A DNA stretch of 64,000 nt from Mycobacterium sp. (GCA_020438845.1 JAGQTV010000044.1:1-64000), one strand, 5' to 3'; positions 26,351-37,244 are shown, counted from the first letter of the stretch. Made by a program: numbers and translations. The notes: generated by a model not told the origin, from the letters alone.

Positions 26351-28600
26351 TTGCTCGCCCGCATCGCCCGGATCGCCATCGCCGCTCCGCGACGGGTGCT
26401 CGTTCTCGCGGTGCTGCTGGCCGCCGTGATCGGCGCGTTCGGGGTACCCGTTGCCCAGCACCTGTCGCCAAGTGGGTTCCAGGACCCGGGTGCCGAGTCG
26501 TCCCGGGCCGCTGCGCTGCTGAACCAGAAGTTCGGCCAGGGTGACGTTCCGTTGGCGATTGTCGTCACCGCGCCGGACCGTTTCGACAGCCCGCGGGCCC
26601 GTGCTGTCGCCGAAGACATCATCGAGACCCTGAAACGCTCGGGCCATGTGGCTGCGATCAATTCGGCCTGGACGTCGCCCCCGCAGGCCGCCGCGGCGAT
26701 GGTCAGCAAGGACCGCAGGTCCGGGCTCATCACCACCGGCATCGTCGGAACCGAGGACCAGCAGCAGACCTACACCAAGGACCTGACCGACCAGATCGAC
26801 GGTGAACGCGACGGAATAGCGGTGCGGTCCGGCGGCATGGCCATGGTCAACCTGCAGATCACTGAGCAGTCCAAGCGTGACCTGGTGGTGCTGGAGTCCA
26901 TCGCGGTGCCTTTGAGCTTCCTGGTGCTCATCTGGGTTTTCGGTGGACTTTTCGCCGCTGCGCTGCCGGTGATCGTAGGAGCCATGGCGATTCTCGGCGC
27001 CCTGGCCGTGCTCCGCACCGTCACGCTGTTCACCGAAGTGTCGATCTTCGCGTTGAACCTCACCTCCGCGATGGGTTTGGCGGTGGCCATCGACTACACG
27101 CTTCTGATGCTCAGCCGCTACCGCGACGAGTTGGCCGAGGGTGCCAGCCGGGAGCAGGCCGTGGTCACCACCTTGCTGACCGCCGGGCGCACCGTGCTGT
27201 TCTCCGCGGTCACGGTCGCGCTGTCGATGGCCATCATGGTGGTGTTCCCGATGAATTTCCTCAAGTCCTTCGCCTACGCCGGCGTAGCCACGGTGACGTT
27301 CGCCTGCCTGTCGGCCTTGGTGGTCACCCCTGCGGCCATCATGCTGCTCGGCGACCGTATCGACGCCCTCGACGTGCGGCGTCTGGTGCGCCGACTGACG
27401 GGTCGGCCCGAGCCGGTGTCGAAGCCGATCACTGAACAGTTCTGGTACCGGTCAACGAAATTCGTGATGCGCCATGCCGTGCCGATCGGCCTGGTGGTGA
27501 TCGCACTGCTGGCTGTGCTTGGTGCGCCGTTCCTGGGCGTTCGTCCGGGCTTCCCCGATGACCGGGTTCTCCCGAAGTCGGCCTCGGCCCATCAGGTGGG
27601 GGATCTGCTGCGGTCCGATTTCGCACTGGACACCGATTCTGAGGTGGCTGTGGTCATTCCCGATTCCGCCGGGCTGAGCGCGAACGAGGTGAGCCGGTAT
27701 GCCGCCGATCTTTCCCGCGTACCCGACGTGAACTCGGTGTCGGCGCCGGCGGGAACGTTCGTGGACGGAAACCTGGTTGGGCCGCCAAGGGGTGCCACCG
27801 GGGTGTCACAGGGCAGCACGCTGCTGACGGTCGGCAGCGCCGCCGAAATGTTCACGCAGGCGTCGGAGAATCAATTGCAGAACCTGCACGAGGTCGACCC
27901 GCCCGGTGGTCGAGCGGTCGAGTTCGGCGGGTTGGCCCAGACCAACAGCGACAGCGTCGATGCGATCGTGTCCCGGCTGCCGTTGGCACTGAGCCTGATC
28001 GTCGCCATCATGCTGGTGCTGTTGTTCCTGCTGACCGGCAGTGTGGTGATGCCGGTGAAGGCGGTGATCCTCAACTTGCTCTCGCTGTGCGCGACATTTG
28101 GGGCGATGGTATGGGTTTTCCAGGACGGCCACTTCAATGCGTTGGGCACCACCTCGACCGGAACCTTGGTGGCCAACATGCTGGTGCTGCTGTTCTACCT
28201 CGCGTTCGGCCTGTCGATGGACTACGAGGTGTTTCTGGTATCCCGGATCCGCGAATTCTGGTTGGCGGCTGATGGCGCGGGAACCTCGGCCGACAACGAC
28301 GAGAGCGTGGCCCTCGGTCTTGCCCGTACCGGCCGGGTCATCACTGCCGCCGCACTCATCATGGCGATTTCGTTTGCTGCGCTGATGGCCGCTCAGGTGG
28401 CGGTGATGCGGCTTTTCGGCGTGGGCCTGACGCTGGCTGTCCTGATGGACGCGACCCTGGTGCGATTAGTGCTGGTACCAGCGTTCATGCACGTCATGGG
28501 CAGATGGAACTGGTGGGCTCCCGCACCGTTGCGGGCGCTGCACGAGCGGTTCGGCATAAGCGAAGCCGGAGATTCGCGGGCATACTCGAAGGGTGATTAG
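26351..28600 (+). CDS. MMPL-family RND transporter
   Basis: 749 residues, shorter than MmpL3 or MmpL11 (about 950) and lacking their C-terminal tails. TM1 (about 15-35) is followed by a periplasmic domain, a TM block with [16 protein letters not shown] (about 246-261), a second periplasmic domain and a second TM block with [18 protein letters not shown], the two D-Y pairs that carry protons in MMPL proteins. It probably exports a lipid. TTG 26351 is the only reasonable start. Its last 8 bases overlap the type III PKS gene, tying it to the quinone pathway. Confidence 0.9.
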   Translation: MLARIARIAIAAPRRVLVLAVLLAAVIGAFGVPVAQHLSPSGFQDPGAESSRAAALLNQKFGQGDVPLAIVVTAPDRFDSPRARAVAEDIIETLKRSGHVAAINSAWTSPPQAAAAMVSKDRRSGLITTGIVGTEDQQQTYTKDLTDQIDGERDGIAVRSGGMAMVNLQITEQSKRDLVVLESIAVPLSFLVLIWVFGGLFAAALPVIVGAMAILGALAVLRTVTLFTEVSIFALNLTSAMGLAVAIDYTLLMLSRYRDELAEGASREQAVVTTLLTAGRTVLFSAVTVALSMAIMVVFPMNFLKSFAYAGVATVTFACLSALVVTPAAIMLLGDRIDALDVRRLVRRLTGRPEPVSKPITEQFWYRSTKFVMRHAVPIGLVVIALLAVLGAPFLGVRPGFPDDRVLPKSASAHQVGDLLRSDFALDTDSEVAVVIPDSAGLSANEVSRYAADLSRVPDVNSVSAPAGTFVDGNLVGPPRGATGVSQGSTLLTVGSAAEMFTQASENQLQNLHEVDPPGGRAVEFGGLAQTNSDSVDAIVSRLPLALSLIVAIMLVLLFLLTGSVVMPVKAVILNLLSLCATFGAMVWVFQDGHFNALGTTSTGTLVANMLVLLFYLAFGLSMDYEVFLVSRIREFWLAADGAGTSADNDESVALGLARTGRVITAAALIMAISFAALMAAQVAVMRLFGVGLTLAVLMDATLVRLVLVPAFMHVMGRWNWWAPAPLRALHERFGISEAGDSRAYSKGD

Positions 28601-29654
28601 CGTATTAGCGGGCGTACAGGGCGCACTGCCCGCGCATCGCTACAGTCAGGCCGAGATTACCGAGGCGTTCCTGGCCTCCCCGGTCTTCTCTCAGTGCGGC
28701 GACATCTTGGCCGGCCTGCACCGTTCGGCCAAGGTGGACTACCGACATCTGGTCCTGCCGTTGGAGTCCTATCCGGACCTGACCGACTTCGGCGAGGCCA
28801 ACGAGATCTTCATCGAGCATGCGGTGAACCTGGGAGCCGAGGCGCTCACGGCTGCGCTCGACGAGGCCGGTGTGCGGCCCGGGGAAGTCGACCTCATCAT
28901 GTCGACGACGGTCACCGGCATCGCAGTGCCCTCGATCGAGGCCCGCATTGGCACCCGGGTTGGCTTGCGTCCCGATGTGCGCCGGGTGCCGATGTTCGGA
29001 CTCGGCTGCGTGGCCGGTGCGGCGGGGGTGGCTCGCCTGCACGACTACCTGCGCGGCGACCCCGACGGGGTGGCGGCATTGGTGTCGGTTGAACTGTGTT
29101 CCCTTACCTTCCCGGCGTTGAAGGCTGAGGTTGCCGGTCTGGTGGGTAGCGCACTGTTCGGCGATGGGGCCGGGGCGGTGGTTGCACTCGGGGAACGGCG
29201 AGCCGAGAAGGTCGGCGCGCGGGGGCCCTACGTGATCGACAGTCGCAGCCATCTCTATCCGGATTCCCTGCGCACCATGGGTTGGGACGTCGGGCAGTCC
29301 GGCTTGAAGTTGGTTCTCTCGCCGGACGTTCCCGACGTCGTCCGCCGCTACCTGGCCGACGACGTCACCGCGTTTCTGCGTTCCCATGACCTGACTATCG
29401 AGGACATCGGAACCTGGGTAAGCCATCCCGGCGGCCCCAAAGTGATCGAGGCCATCGTTGAGTGCCTCGACCTTCCAGACGGCGCGCTGGAACTGACGTG
29501 GCGCTCGTTGGCCGACGTCGGCAACATGTCGTCCTCGTCGGTGCTGCACGTGCTGCGCGACACCATCGCCAAGCAGCCGCCGTCCGGTCCGGGGGTGATG
29601 ATGGCGATGGGTCCGGGTTTCTGCTCGGAACTGGTTCTGCTGCAGTGGCCCTGA
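28593..29654 (+). CDS. Type III polyketide synthase (chalcone/alkylresorcinol synthase family)
   Basis: 353 residues. The Cys-His-Asn triad is readable: Cys in [12 protein letters not shown] (about 138), His in [10 protein letters not shown] (about 275) and Asn in GNMSSSSV (about 308). Such enzymes extend a fatty acyl starter with malonyl units to pyrones or alkylresorcinols; PKS10, PKS11 and PKS18 of M. tuberculosis belong here. GTG 28593 overlaps the transporter stop, and the methyltransferase start lies inside its 3' end, so the genes are translated together. Together with the next two genes this matches the Streptomyces srsABC set. Confidence 0.93.
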   Translation: MISVLAGVQGALPAHRYSQAEITEAFLASPVFSQCGDILAGLHRSAKVDYRHLVLPLESYPDLTDFGEANEIFIEHAVNLGAEALTAALDEAGVRPGEVDLIMSTTVTGIAVPSIEARIGTRVGLRPDVRRVPMFGLGCVAGAAGVARLHDYLRGDPDGVAALVSVELCSLTFPALKAEVAGLVGSALFGDGAGAVVALGERRAEKVGARGPYVIDSRSHLYPDSLRTMGWDVGQSGLKLVLSPDVPDVVRRYLADDVTAFLRSHDLTIEDIGTWVSHPGGPKVIEAIVECLDLPDGALELTWRSLADVGNMSSSSVLHVLRDTIAKQPPSGPGVMMAMGPGFCSELVLLQWP

Positions 29655-30160
29655 GCTGGTACACATTCCTGATTGGCGCCGTCGCCATCGAGCGCTTCGC
29701 CGAACTTGTTGTATCACAACGCAACTTGGCGTGGAGCCGCGCCCAGGGCGGTGTCGAACTCGGCGCGGGTCACTATCCGGCCATGGTGGTGTTGCACACC
29801 GGGTTGCTGATTGGCTGTCTGGCTGAGGTCTTCTTCCTGCACCGGCCATTCCTGCCCTGGCTGGGGTGGCCGATGCTGGCGGTCCTGCTTGCCGCCCAAG
29901 GACTTCGGTGGTGGTGTATCACCACCCTTGGGCCGCAGTGGAATACCCGGGTGGTGGTAGTTCCCGGCGTTCCGAGAGTCACCAAGGGTCCCTATCGCGT
30001 GCTGTCGCACCCGAACTACGTGGCAGTGGTAGCCGAAGGTGTCGCATTGCCTCTGGTGCACACCGCGTGGCTCACCGCACTCGCCTTTACGGTGCTCAAC
30101 GCCGCCTTGTTGGCCCGCCGTATCGACGTCGAGAACGCCGCACTGGCGAGGCTGACGTGA
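29645..30160 (+). CDS. ICMT-type membrane methyltransferase (SrsB-like)
   Basis: 171 residues from GTG 29645, overlapping the PKS stop by 10 bases. Three or four TM helices precede the ICMT/PEMT signature [33 protein letters not shown] (SAM-binding H-P-N-Y and downstream Glu). In Streptomyces SrsB methylates alkylresorcinols made by the type III PKS SrsA; the same reaction is likely here. Acts in the membrane, suiting a lipid substrate. Confidence 0.88.
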   Translation: MALSWYTFLIGAVAIERFAELVVSQRNLAWSRAQGGVELGAGHYPAMVVLHTGLLIGCLAEVFFLHRPFLPWLGWPMLAVLLAAQGLRWWCITTLGPQWNTRVVVVPGVPRVTKGPYRVLSHPNYVAVVAEGVALPLVHTAWLTALAFTVLNAALLARRIDVENAALARLT

Positions 30161-31173
30161 TCGACCTGATCGTCGCCGGCGGCGGTCCCGCCGGACTGGC
30201 CACCGCCACCTATGCTGCCCGTGCCGGTTTGCAGGCCGTGGTCGTCGAACGCCGTGCCGGCCCGATCGACAAGGCCTGCGGCGAGGGGCTGATGCCGCAC
30301 ACCGTGCGCCATCTGCGAGATCTCGGAGTCACGCTGAGCGGCAAGCCGTTTGGCGGCATCGCCTATCTGGACTCCACTCGCCGGGTCGAGGCCCGGTTCC
30401 GGTCCGGTGAGGGCATGGGGGTGCGTCGGACTGTGCTGTCCGAAGCCCTGCATACCGCCGCCGCGGCGGCGGGTGTGCGCGTGGTGCGCCACGATGTGGG
30501 GGAGGTCCGCCAAGACGCACACTCGGTCTGGTGCGGCGATCTGCGAGCGCGTTACCTGGCGGCCGCGGACGGTCTGCATTCCCCGATCCGCCGCACCCTC
30601 GGCCTCGACCGGCCGGACCGCGGCCGGCGGCGGTGGGGAATCCGGCGGCACTACCAGGTGTCACCGTGGAGCGACACGGTCGAGGTGCACTGGGCGGGCG
30701 GCACTGAAGCGTATGTGACGCCAGTCGCTGACGACACCGTGGGAGTGGCGATCTTGACCTCTGAGCAGGGCCGGTTCGACGGTCACCTCAGCGAATTTCC
30801 GGCACTCGCGGCACGGTTGGCGGCCGCCCCGCACGGTTCTGACCGGGCGGCCGGCCCGTTGCGACAGCGGGTCCGGCATCGGGGTGCCGGACGTATTCTG
30901 CTCGTCGGTGATGCGGCAGGCTACATCGATGCGCTCACCGGAGAGGGCCTGGGCATCGCCTTCGGAGGGGCTGAACTGCTGGTCGAATGTGTCCTGGCCG
31001 ACGCGCCCGGGGACTACGACCGACGGTGGCGGCGGATGTCGCGGCGGTACCGCCTGATGACTGCCGGGTTGCTGCAGGCAAGCGGAATTCCGCTGGTGCG
31101 GTCGATGATCGTCCCGGCCGCGGCCGCGCTGCCCGGAGCCTTCCGTGGAATCGTCAATCTGCTTGCGTATTGA
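30157..31173 (+). CDS. FAD-dependent oxidoreductase/hydroxylase (SrsC-like)
   Basis: 338 residues from GTG 30157, overlapping the methyltransferase stop by 4 bases (GTGA). FAD motifs in order: VAGGGPAGLATATYA (GxGxxG, about 6-20), the DG motif AADGLHSPIRRTLG (about 131-144) and LLVGDAAGYIDALTGEG (GD, about 248-264). It belongs to the geranylgeranyl-reductase/PHBH-like group. It would hydroxylate the methylated alkylresorcinol ring to a quinone, as SrsC does. Last gene of the four-gene unit. Confidence 0.87.
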   Translation: MIDLIVAGGGPAGLATATYAARAGLQAVVVERRAGPIDKACGEGLMPHTVRHLRDLGVTLSGKPFGGIAYLDSTRRVEARFRSGEGMGVRRTVLSEALHTAAAAAGVRVVRHDVGEVRQDAHSVWCGDLRARYLAAADGLHSPIRRTLGLDRPDRGRRRWGIRRHYQVSPWSDTVEVHWAGGTEAYVTPVADDTVGVAILTSEQGRFDGHLSEFPALAARLAAAPHGSDRAAGPLRQRVRHRGAGRILLVGDAAGYIDALTGEGLGIAFGGAELLVECVLADAPGDYDRRWRRMSRRYRLMTAGLLQASGIPLVRSMIVPAAAALPGAFRGIVNLLAY

Positions 31174-31197
31174 GGCCCAAAATGGAGAGGCTGATAA

Positions 31198-32205
<1,008 letters not shown>

Positions 32206-32208
<3 letters not shown>

Positions 32209-32282
32209 GGCTGCTCAGACGGTGATTTCGGTCTGAGGCTGCTCAGACGGTGATTTCGGTCTGAGGCTGCTCAGACGGTGAT
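32206..32282. repeat. 28-bp tandem repeat across two convergent stop codons
   Basis: Units at 32206-32233 and 32234-32261, and a partial third at 32262-32282. Each unit reads TGAGGCTGCTCAGACGG..., holding a TGA on the plus strand and a TCA (TGA on the minus strand). The acetyltransferase stop is in unit 1, the lipoprotein stop (32271-32273) in unit 3. CTGAG-GCTG-CTCAG gives each unit a small hairpin. Confidence 0.92.
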
Positions 32283-32954
32283 CTTCGTTTCCCGGTTGAT
32301 GACGCCAGCGGCCTCTTTGATCACGTCGTCCTGGCCGAGCGGGGCATCCGCGTTGAGTTGCAGGACGAACAGAGCGTCCCCCTTGGGGATGACGACGGTC
32401 TTCTGCGCGATGTAGCGCCGCACATTGTCCTGGAGGTAAGAACCCTGGAACGCGATCGATTCGAATCCGCTGAGGGTTTCTTTCTTGAAATCGCCGTCCT
32501 GCTCGTAACCGGGAAGGTTCTCCAGCATCCCCGGCGCGTACTCCAGAACTTTGGCCGCGTCGACGTTGCCGGTGAGCTTGGAGTAGATCGCCGTCATGAA
32601 TGGCGGATCGGCGGGATTCTTGGCCTTGTCGTAGACGATCGCACCGTAGGCCCACGCGGGCTTGCGCGCGCCGGCGGCCACCCAGTCCGGCGGCATCGCG
32701 AAGTGGACCGTCGGAGCCCCGGGTTCATCTTTGGTCACCGGGGCCTCAATGATCTTGTTCTGTTCCACGTAATCCGCGATTGTCATGTGCGGTCCGGTGG
32801 GCTTGTCGGGCAGGACCAGGCTGGAGGGCGCAGCGCTACTCGTCTCATTCGACGCCGACGCGGCGGGCTTGCTCTCGGTCTTGCTACTGCAGCCGGACAG
32901 CGCGACGCTCAATGTCACCACGCACAGACCGGTCACCACCGACATCTTCTTCAT
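32271..32954 (-). CDS. LpqN/LpqT-family lipoprotein
   Basis: 227 residues from ATG 32954. Signal peptide with lipobox LSGC (cysteine at about 22), then a low-complexity Ser/Ala linker and a domain beginning TIADYVEQNKI that resembles the downstream LpqT and M. tuberculosis LpqN, a family linked to cell-envelope lipid assembly. TACGAT lies 7 nt before the ATG and no ribosome site is visible, so the mRNA is probably leaderless. Divergent from tspO across only 34 bp. The 3' end lies in a tandem repeat. Confidence 0.85.
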   Translation of the reverse strand: MKKMSVVTGLCVVTLSVALSGCSSKTESKPAASASNETSSAAPSSLVLPDKPTGPHMTIADYVEQNKIIEAPVTKDEPGAPTVHFAMPPDWVAAGARKPAWAYGAIVYDKAKNPADPPFMTAIYSKLTGNVDAAKVLEYAPGMLENLPGYEQDGDFKKETLSGFESIAFQGSYLQDNVRRYIAQKTVVIPKGDALFVLQLNADAPLGQDDVIKEAAGVINRETKITV

Positions 32955-32988
32955 CAGCAGAATCGTACGCAATGGGTAAGTTGAGGGC

Positions 32989-33465
32989 ATGCGTAAGGCA
33001 CTGATCGGAACAGCACTGGCCACCGCGGCGGCGGCGGTCGCCGGCAGCATCGCGAGCCGGGAGGGTGTCGACACCTGGTACAGAACCATTCGCAAACCGG
33101 ACTACGTGCCTCCGAACGCGGTGTTTCCCATCGCCTGGACGACGCTGTACGCCGACATCGCGGTGACGTCGGCGGCTGTGATCGACCGGTTCCGCGAGGA
33201 CGGCGAGCGGGGCAAGGCGTGGGCGTACGGGGCGGCGCTCGGAGTTAACTTGGGACTCAATGCCGGGTGGAGCTGGGTATTCTTCGCCCAGCGCAGATTG
33301 GGACTTGGGACGTTGGCGGCCGGAGCCCTGGCCCTCAGCAGTGCTGACCTGGCCCGGCGAGCTGGTGACGCCGACCTCAAGCTTGGGGCCGCTTTGGCTC
33401 CCTATCCACTGTGGTGTGGATTCGCCACGGTGATGTCGGCCGATATCTGGCGCCTGAACCGCTGA
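32989..33465 (+). CDS. tspO: TspO/MBR family membrane protein
   Basis: 158 residues, five hydrophobic segments. The family motif WYRTIRKPDYVPPNAVFPIAW (first 20 at about 27-46) and NAGWSWVFF (about 92-100) are clear. TspO proteins bind tetrapyrroles such as haem and protoporphyrin IX and affect stress responses; the function in mycobacteria is not settled. TTGAGGGC precedes the ATG closely. The stop overlaps the next ATG (TGATG). Confidence 0.92.
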   Translation: MRKALIGTALATAAAAVAGSIASREGVDTWYRTIRKPDYVPPNAVFPIAWTTLYADIAVTSAAVIDRFREDGERGKAWAYGAALGVNLGLNAGWSWVFFAQRRLGLGTLAAGALALSSADLARRAGDADLKLGAALAPYPLWCGFATVMSADIWRLNR

Positions 33466-34127
33466 TGCTTCTGCGGACAGCGGTGGCGGTTCTGGGGGCC
33501 GGACTTGCCGCCGGGATGATCGCCGCCTGCGACTCGGGCCAAGCGCCCACCGCGGATCTTGGAAAGATCTCGACGATCAAAGCCAGCTTCGGGCCACAGT
33601 TCGCCGTCACCGAGGTGGCCCCTACCGGAATCGACCCGAAACTCCTGGCCGGTCAACGGCTGCCGCAGGGACTCCGCTTCGAGCCGGAGACATGCGCGAA
33701 GTTCGCCACCGGGCAGCTGATTCCACCGGGCACCGAAGGCAACATGGCCGCGGTGTCGGCCGAGGGAGAAGGCAATCGATTCGTCGTCATCGCCGTCGAG
33801 ACCAACGAGGCGGTGCCCGTCACCGAGCCCGGATCCGACTGCCGAAAGGTGTCTTTCGTGGGTGGCACCCTGCATGGAACCGTCGAGGCTGTAGAGGTGC
33901 CGGAGATCGACGGCACCAAGACCATCGGCGTGCACCGCGTGTTGCAGACGGTGGTCGACGGGAGTTCCCGTACCGGCGAGGTCTACAACTATTCCGCCCA
34001 TTTCGGCAAGTTCCAGGTGATCGTAGCCGCGAATCCGCTTGTGCTGCCGGAGAAGCCGACGACACCGGTGAACACCCAAAGGGCGCGGGATCTGCTGATC
34101 GCCGGGGTGAACGCCATCCGGCAATAG
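33465..34127 (+). CDS. Secreted lipoprotein, Rv0999-like
   Basis: 220 residues from ATG 33465, overlapping the tspO stop by one base. Signal peptide (TAVAVLGAGLAAGMIAAC) with a lipobox-like IAAC, cysteine at about 22. The rest is beta-rich with two more cysteines (ETCAKF, SDCRKV) and no recognised catalytic motif. It matches Rv0999 by position and character. Function unknown. Ends 32 bp before the convergent alkB-like gene. Confidence 0.75.
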   Translation: MLLRTAVAVLGAGLAAGMIAACDSGQAPTADLGKISTIKASFGPQFAVTEVAPTGIDPKLLAGQRLPQGLRFEPETCAKFATGQLIPPGTEGNMAAVSAEGEGNRFVVIAVETNEAVPVTEPGSDCRKVSFVGGTLHGTVEAVEVPEIDGTKTIGVHRVLQTVVDGSSRTGEVYNYSAHFGKFQVIVAANPLVLPEKPTTPVNTQRARDLLIAGVNAIRQ

Positions 34128-34159
34128 GGTTCGCGCTCGGATCTTTGTAGAGGGGAGCG

Positions 34160-34771
34160 CTAGCGTACGTTGCGCGGCCTGAACTGCACACTGATGCGCG
34201 GGCCCGTCGGCGCGGTGGTCTTGGGCACTGCATGCTCCCAGGTGCGCTGACAGGAGCCGCCCATCACAAGCAGATCGCCGTGGTGTTGCGGGAACCGCAG
34301 CGATGACCCGCCGCCGCGCGGACGCATGGCGAAAACCCTTGTCGCGCCGAGGCTTATGACAGCGACCATGGTGTCCTCAACGTTGCTTCGGCCGATTGTG
34401 TCGCCGTGCCACGCCACGCTGTCTGAGCCGTCGCGGTAGAGGCAGAACCCTGCCGTGGTGAACGGCTCGCCCAATTCACCGGCATAGATATCGTTGAGGC
34501 GACGCCGCAATCTGGCGATCGCCGGATGAGGCGGTGGGTCAATAGCCAGGTCGCAGAAGGCAACCAGTCGCGGGACATCGAGCACCCGGTCGTACATCTG
34601 GCGACGCTCGGCGCGCCATGGGACGGCGATCAGCAGTTCGTCGAACAGCGTTCGTACGTCGAAGGGCGTGGATTCGCCGATCCATCCGGAGCGCGCTTCG
34701 ATCCAGGCTCCGTTCCCAAGATCGCGCCGCTGGCTGTGCTCGAAGAGTGAGCCTTGTACCGAGACGGACAC
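34160..34771 (-). CDS. alkB: Alpha-ketoglutarate-dependent dioxygenase, AlkB family
   Basis: 203 residues. Fe(II) ligands: HGD (WHGDTIGRS, about 130-132) and the distal His in WEHAVPKT (about 184); the 2-oxoglutarate arginine lies in RISVQFRPRN near the end. AlkB enzymes remove methyl groups from N1-methyladenine and N3-methylcytosine in DNA or RNA by oxidation. Equals Rv1000c. GTG start at 34771. Confidence 0.93.
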   Translation of the reverse strand: MSVSVQGSLFEHSQRRDLGNGAWIEARSGWIGESTPFDVRTLFDELLIAVPWRAERRQMYDRVLDVPRLVAFCDLAIDPPPHPAIARLRRRLNDIYAGELGEPFTTAGFCLYRDGSDSVAWHGDTIGRSNVEDTMVAVISLGATRVFAMRPRGGGSSLRFPQHHGDLLVMGGSCQRTWEHAVPKTTAPTGPRISVQFRPRNVR

Positions 34772-34853
34772 GCAGCGATTTTATCGCACATGCGTTCGAC
34801 TTCGCTGTTGCTGCTTCCGCTTGTCGTCCCCTTGGTGTTTGTGCGGCCAGTCT

Positions 34854-35093
34854 CTAACAGCCCACGCTCGCCGCGGCCACGAGGGGATCGTCGCACCCGA
34901 CCTGCGGCACGGAAACTGAAATGTTCGGGTTGATCGCTCCGGGATCGTAAATGCCTGGGATATCTACCTGGGGCATGGATGGTGGTGGAGGAACATCGAT
35001 GTCGGGGCCCGGGTCGGCAACGCCGATACCGGAGCCGACAGCCGCGGCAAACGCCGCAGCGGCGGCCAACAGGCAAACACGTAACCAGGTCAT
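34854..35093 (-). CDS. Small secreted protein
   Basis: 79 residues from ATG 35093 (GAAGG upstream). Clear signal peptide (MTWLRVCLLAAAAAFAAAVG, cleavage probably after GVA). The mature part DPGPDIDVPPPPSMPQVDIP is Pro/Asp/Val-rich and ends with two Cys (GCDDPLVAAASVGC), which may form a disulfide. No family recognised. Occupies, with the next gene, the place where M. tuberculosis has arcA. Confidence 0.65.
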   Translation of the reverse strand: MTWLRVCLLAAAAAFAAAVGSGIGVADPGPDIDVPPPPSMPQVDIPGIYDPGAINPNISVSVPQVGCDDPLVAAASVGC

Positions 35094-35270
35094 CAAAAAC
35101 CTTCTCCCGCGCCGGCCGACGAACTCATCACCACTGCCTTCAAGGATATGCGCCTGCTGCGGGCCGTGCCGGAAAACGCCGCAGAACGATGTCCAGATCA
35201 TCATGCTCAGAATCACCCACGACGACCACGACAGCGATAATCCTTTCCATTGCTGGGTTGCGCGTTGACA

Positions 35271-35582
35271 ATGGATAAGTCAGCGCAGATTGAGAGGGGC
35301 ACGCTGGTGGGCTCATTGCGATACGCCGGTCTGGTTTCAACGGTTAGCGCGGTGGCGTTGGGAGGCGCCTTCGTGTTGTGCCCCGCCGTCCAAGCCGATC
35401 CAGTGACCCCTCCCTCTCCTTCACCGCAGGATTCCGACACCGGGATCGGGTGCCCGTTAGTTTGCCCGTCCTGGAAGTTCTCCAACGACACTGATTGCGT
35501 GCCGCCCGCCTCCTTCAGCCAGCCGATGTGCCTGTGTACCGATATCCCTGGGTCACCCGATGACGAGACGGCACCCTGTTGA
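35271..35582 (+). CDS. Small secreted Cys-rich protein
   Basis: 103 residues from ATG 35271; a TTG at 35250 adds seven residues, and a shorter GTG start at about 35307 is possible. A hydrophobic signal (AGLVSTVSAVALGGAFVLC) with cleavage likely after VQA precedes a mature domain with seven Cys (GCPLVCPSW, DCVPP, MCLCTD, final PC). Unknown family. Divergent from the preceding secreted protein gene; convergent with pmt. Confidence 0.6.
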   Translation: MDKSAQIERGTLVGSLRYAGLVSTVSAVALGGAFVLCPAVQADPVTPPSPSPQDSDTGIGCPLVCPSWKFSNDTDCVPPASFSQPMCLCTDIPGSPDDETAPC

Positions 35583-35669
35583 CGCGAAGACCTCCGCGTC
35601 TTGATCTCCGATGCCGGTCCAATCGTTTCCTTCCGCGACGTGGGATGGCATCGAATTCCCGCAACGGTG

Positions 35670-37220
35670 CTACCGCCAACTGGGCAGCCACATCTCCAGG
35701 TCCCAGGTGCTCTGGGAGACCGGAACTCCGGTGAGAATGGGGAAAAGCCAGGCGAAGTTGGTGATTACCAGCGCTACGTAGAAGCTGACCACCATGACGC
35801 CGAGGGTGTGACGTTCGGCGTTGGCCTTCGGTTGATAGACGATCTCGGCGAGAGTCAACGCAATCAGCATGACCAGGAACGGCGCCATGGGTACCGCGTA
35901 GAAGAAGTACATCTGTCTGTCGATGTTGGCGAACCACGGCAGCCAGCCTGCGCAATACCCGACCAGTGCGACGGCATAGCGCCAGTCGCGTCGCACGAAC
36001 ATCCGCCATGTCGCGTATATGAGCACTGGTACCGCCAGCCACCACAGCGCCGGGGTGCCGACCAGCATGACGGCTTTGACGCACGACGATGCCCCGCAGC
36101 CCGGCACCTCGTTGTTGTCGATGGCGTAGAGCACCGGCCGCAGCGACATCGGCCAGGTCCACGGCTTCGACTCCCACGGGTGGTGGTTTCCCGCGGAGTT
36201 GGTCAGCGTGGCGTGGAAGTGGAACGCCTTGTAGGTGTAATGCCACAGCGACCTGATGGCGTCGGGAGGCTGCCACCAGTGGCGCTCGCCGATCGACTGG
36301 CCGACTTCGAATCGGTTGACCGCGGTCTCCGAAGCGAACCACGGCGTGTAGGCCAATAGGTACAACGCCGCCGGAATGAGGCCCAGGGCGTAGATTGCAG
36401 GCCCGGCGTCGCGGCGCAGCACTCCCAGCCATGGGCGGGGAACCTGATAGGCGCGGCGGGCGGTGACATCGAAAGCCAGCGACATCAGGCCGAAGAACGC
36501 GATGTAATACAGGCCGGACCACTTCGTCGCGAATGCCAACCCGAGGAGCACCCCGGCCCCGAACCGCCACCAGCGAACCCCGAGTCGCGGCCCCCAGGGA
36601 GTTTCGTCGCTGCGGCCCTCCAGCCAGGCGGTGTACATCCGTTCCCGGATTTGGTCGCGGTCGACCAGAAGTGCGCCGAAGGCCGCCACGACGAACACCG
36701 TCATGAACACGTCGAGCAGTGCGGTGCGGGCGGCGACGAAGCTCACCCCGTCGGCGACCAGCAGCAGCCCCGCTATCGACCCGATGACCGTCGAGCGGCT
36801 GATCCGTCGCACGATGCGGGTCGTGAGCAGCGCCAGGATCACCCCGAACACCGCAGCGGTGAATCGCCAGCCGAGTCCGGTGTAACCGAACAACGCCTCG
36901 CCCATCGCGATCAGCTGCTTTCCCAGCGGCGGGTGCACCACCAGACCAAAGCCGGGGTTGTCCTCCACCCCGAAGTTGTGCAGCAGTTGCCAGGCCTGCG
37001 GAGCGTAGTGCTTCTCGTCGAAGATCGGGGTGCCGGCGTCTGTCGGCGAACCCAGGTTCATGAACCGGGTCAACGCGGCCAACGAAGTGACCACCGCCGT
37101 GGCCGCCCAGCCCTCCAGCCGGTCGGTTGGCCCGAAGTCAGGAACGGGCACCACGGGGCCGGGGCTGATGACGGGTACGGGGCGCTGTTGAGCATCCAGG
37201 TCGTCCGCCGCAATGGTCAT
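35670..37220 (-). CDS. pmt: Protein O-mannosyltransferase (Rv1002c / PMT homologue)
   Basis: 516 residues. GT39 enzyme with about 11 TM helices; the catalytic acidic pair lies in GTPIFDEKHYAPQAW (about 63-77). It transfers mannose from polyprenyl-phosphomannose to Ser/Thr of exported proteins as they leave the Sec translocon, glycosylating lipoproteins and secreted proteins. ATG 37220 starts 24 bp from the divergent rsmI gene. A longer upstream frame (to 37706) is rsmI shadow. Confidence 0.94.
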   Translation of the reverse strand: MTIAADDLDAQQRPVPVISPGPVVPVPDFGPTDRLEGWAATAVVTSLAALTRFMNLGSPTDAGTPIFDEKHYAPQAWQLLHNFGVEDNPGFGLVVHPPLGKQLIAMGEALFGYTGLGWRFTAAVFGVILALLTTRIVRRISRSTVIGSIAGLLLVADGVSFVAARTALLDVFMTVFVVAAFGALLVDRDQIRERMYTAWLEGRSDETPWGPRLGVRWWRFGAGVLLGLAFATKWSGLYYIAFFGLMSLAFDVTARRAYQVPRPWLGVLRRDAGPAIYALGLIPAALYLLAYTPWFASETAVNRFEVGQSIGERHWWQPPDAIRSLWHYTYKAFHFHATLTNSAGNHHPWESKPWTWPMSLRPVLYAIDNNEVPGCGASSCVKAVMLVGTPALWWLAVPVLIYATWRMFVRRDWRYAVALVGYCAGWLPWFANIDRQMYFFYAVPMAPFLVMLIALTLAEIVYQPKANAERHTLGVMVVSFYVALVITNFAWLFPILTGVPVSQSTWDLEMWLPSWR

Positions 37221-37244
37221 TGCCGCCAATCGTAGGCTGAGATC

